In this document: piece by piece, positions 4,805-5,475 of the stretch
How the letters are laid out: every line of letters starts with the position of its first letter
How positions within the stretch are numbered: position 1 is the stretch's first letter
Translations under genes and position numbers: made by a program
The notes under the pieces: model-generated
Databases searched by the model: none
Told to the model about the DNA's origin: nothing
What the model saw: the letters and a program-made list of their open reading frames with translations, nothing else
Assembly: GCA_015658765.1 (NCBI GenBank)
Contig: DQOE01000278.1
Coordinates: 1 to 5,475, forward strand
Direction of reading: 5' to 3'
Source: Verrucomicrobiota bacterium
Lineage (GTDB): Bacteria; Verrucomicrobiota; Verrucomicrobiia; Limisphaerales; UBA1096
DNA: 5,475 bases

Positions 4805-5475
4805 GTGAAGTCCCTACTAACCACAACCATCATCGTTTCGCTACTGGGCACCCCCGTGTTTGCTGCTCAGCCTCCCCTTCCACCAGAGGGATGGGCCGAC
4901 GGCTATGTAATCGCCAACGGTATTCGCATCCACTACTGGCGTACCGGCGGCGACAAGCCTGTTATCATCATGGCACACGGCTCATCCGACAACGGGCTCT
5001 GCTGGACCAACCTCGCCAAAGAACTTACCAACGAATATGACATTATCCTCCCCGATGCACGGGGCCACGGCCTCTCAGACCCTCCTGCCAAATCTGACCC
5101 CGCCGACGCCCAAGCCGAAGACCTCGCTGGCCTTATCCGCAAACTGAAACTCGAAAAGCCCATCGTCATGGGCCACTCCATGGGCAGTTCTTCTGTCGCA
5201 TGGTTTGCTGCCAAGTATCCCAATATTCCCCGTGCCCTCATTCTGGAAGACCCTCGCCTTACACCTCGCCTACCTTCCAACTCTCGGACCTCCAACAACA
5301 CGGAGGCCCAAGAGAAACGCCGAGCCCAAATCCTCGCCAGAAACAATATGTCCTATGACCGGATAGTTGCCGATCAACTCAAGAAAAATCCCAGATGGGG
5401 ACGCTCCGAAATTGAAATCTGGGCCACTTCAAAAATCCAACACCATCCCAATACCGCCTACCGCAGGCGCGGCAA
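4805..5475 (+). CDS. Secreted alpha/beta hydrolase, N-terminal part (3' truncated by window edge)
   Basis: From GTG 4805 the frame stays open for 223 codons to the window end. Residues 1-20 form a signal peptide: K2, a hydrophobic stretch and a P-V-F-A end, with cleavage likely before A21-Q22. The mature part shows the alpha/beta hydrolase order: H-G-S-S-D-N (58-63, oxyanion region), D-A-R-G-H-G-L-S-D (84-92) and G-H-S-M-G-S (123-128) with nucleophile Ser125; Asp149 in L-E-D-P could be the catalytic acid. The catalytic His would lie past the window. The substrate cannot be told; esterase, lipase or C-C hydrolase are all possible. GTG is chosen because it opens the signal peptide and the only upstream in-frame codons lead to TAA 4781-4783. 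No clear ribosome binding site. Codon use (more CTA, CTT, CCT, TCT, AGA) is less GC-biased than in aroF. Confidence 0.8.
   Translation, partial: MKSLLTTTIIVSLLGTPVFAAQPPLPPEGWADGYVIANGIRIHYWRTGGDKPVIIMAHGSSDNGLCWTNLAKELTNEYDIILPDARGHGLSDPPAKSDPADAQAEDLAGLIRKLKLEKPIVMGHSMGSSSVAWFAAKYPNIPRALILEDPRLTPRLPSNSRTSNNTEAQEKRRAQILARNNMSYDRIVADQLKKNPRWGRSEIEIWATSKIQHHPNTAYRRRG

Noticed and set aside
4795..5040. Plus-strand frame overlapping the hydrolase start
   Set aside because: The overlapping GTG-initiated frame at 4805 encodes a signal peptide and hydrolase motifs; this one encodes nothing recognisable.

Overview
The window is GC-rich (except for two short AT-richer patches). It reads like a chromosome segment from the PVC group, most likely Verrucomicrobiota. 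This rests on the DUF4340 protein, a secreted PhoD-like phosphatase of the planctomycete/verrucomicrobial style, a Thermotoga-type DAHP synthase, ankyrin remnants, and A-rich rather than strong Shine-Dalgarno start regions. The assignment is an inference, not proven.

Layout: (1) 1-1122, + strand, the C-terminal part of a DUF4340 protein that enters from the left edge. (2) 1161-1410, a near-consensus promoter driving a 61-residue protein in AT-richer DNA. (3) 1436-3034, - strand, a secreted PhoD-like metallophosphatase with a TPR-like N-terminal region; its stop faces the small gene across a perfect 14-bp palindrome. (4) 3107-4347, + strand, the aroF unit: promoter, a 30-codon aromatic-rich leader peptide, a leader hairpin over its Trp-Tyr-Trp-Phe codons, a strong intrinsic terminator, then DAHP synthase. 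(5) 4355-4443, a cluster of short GGCCAAGCG-type repeats ending in a GC hairpin. (6) 4451-4535, tRNA-Leu(UAG). (7) 4536-5475, DNA of different composition: a degraded ankyrin-repeat fragment and the start of a secreted alpha/beta hydrolase that runs off the right edge.

The most notable element is the aroF leader. The order promoter, Phe/Trp/Tyr-rich peptide, alternative RNA pairings, terminator, DAHP synthase is that of ribosome-mediated transcription attenuation. Here it would sense all three aromatic amino acids at the entry of the shikimate pathway, and the peptide's GTG lies about 2 nt from the predicted transcription start, so it may be translated from a leaderless transcript. The same enzyme has an N-terminal regulatory-type domain, so both transcription and activity may be under end-product control. 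Unexpectedly, its DPSH motif reads DPSQ: the metal-binding His position is Gln.

A second theme is a short palindromic repeat family, CGCTTGGCCAAGCG and its half GGCCAAGCG. It recurs within and between genes and lies at or near the stop codons of three genes.
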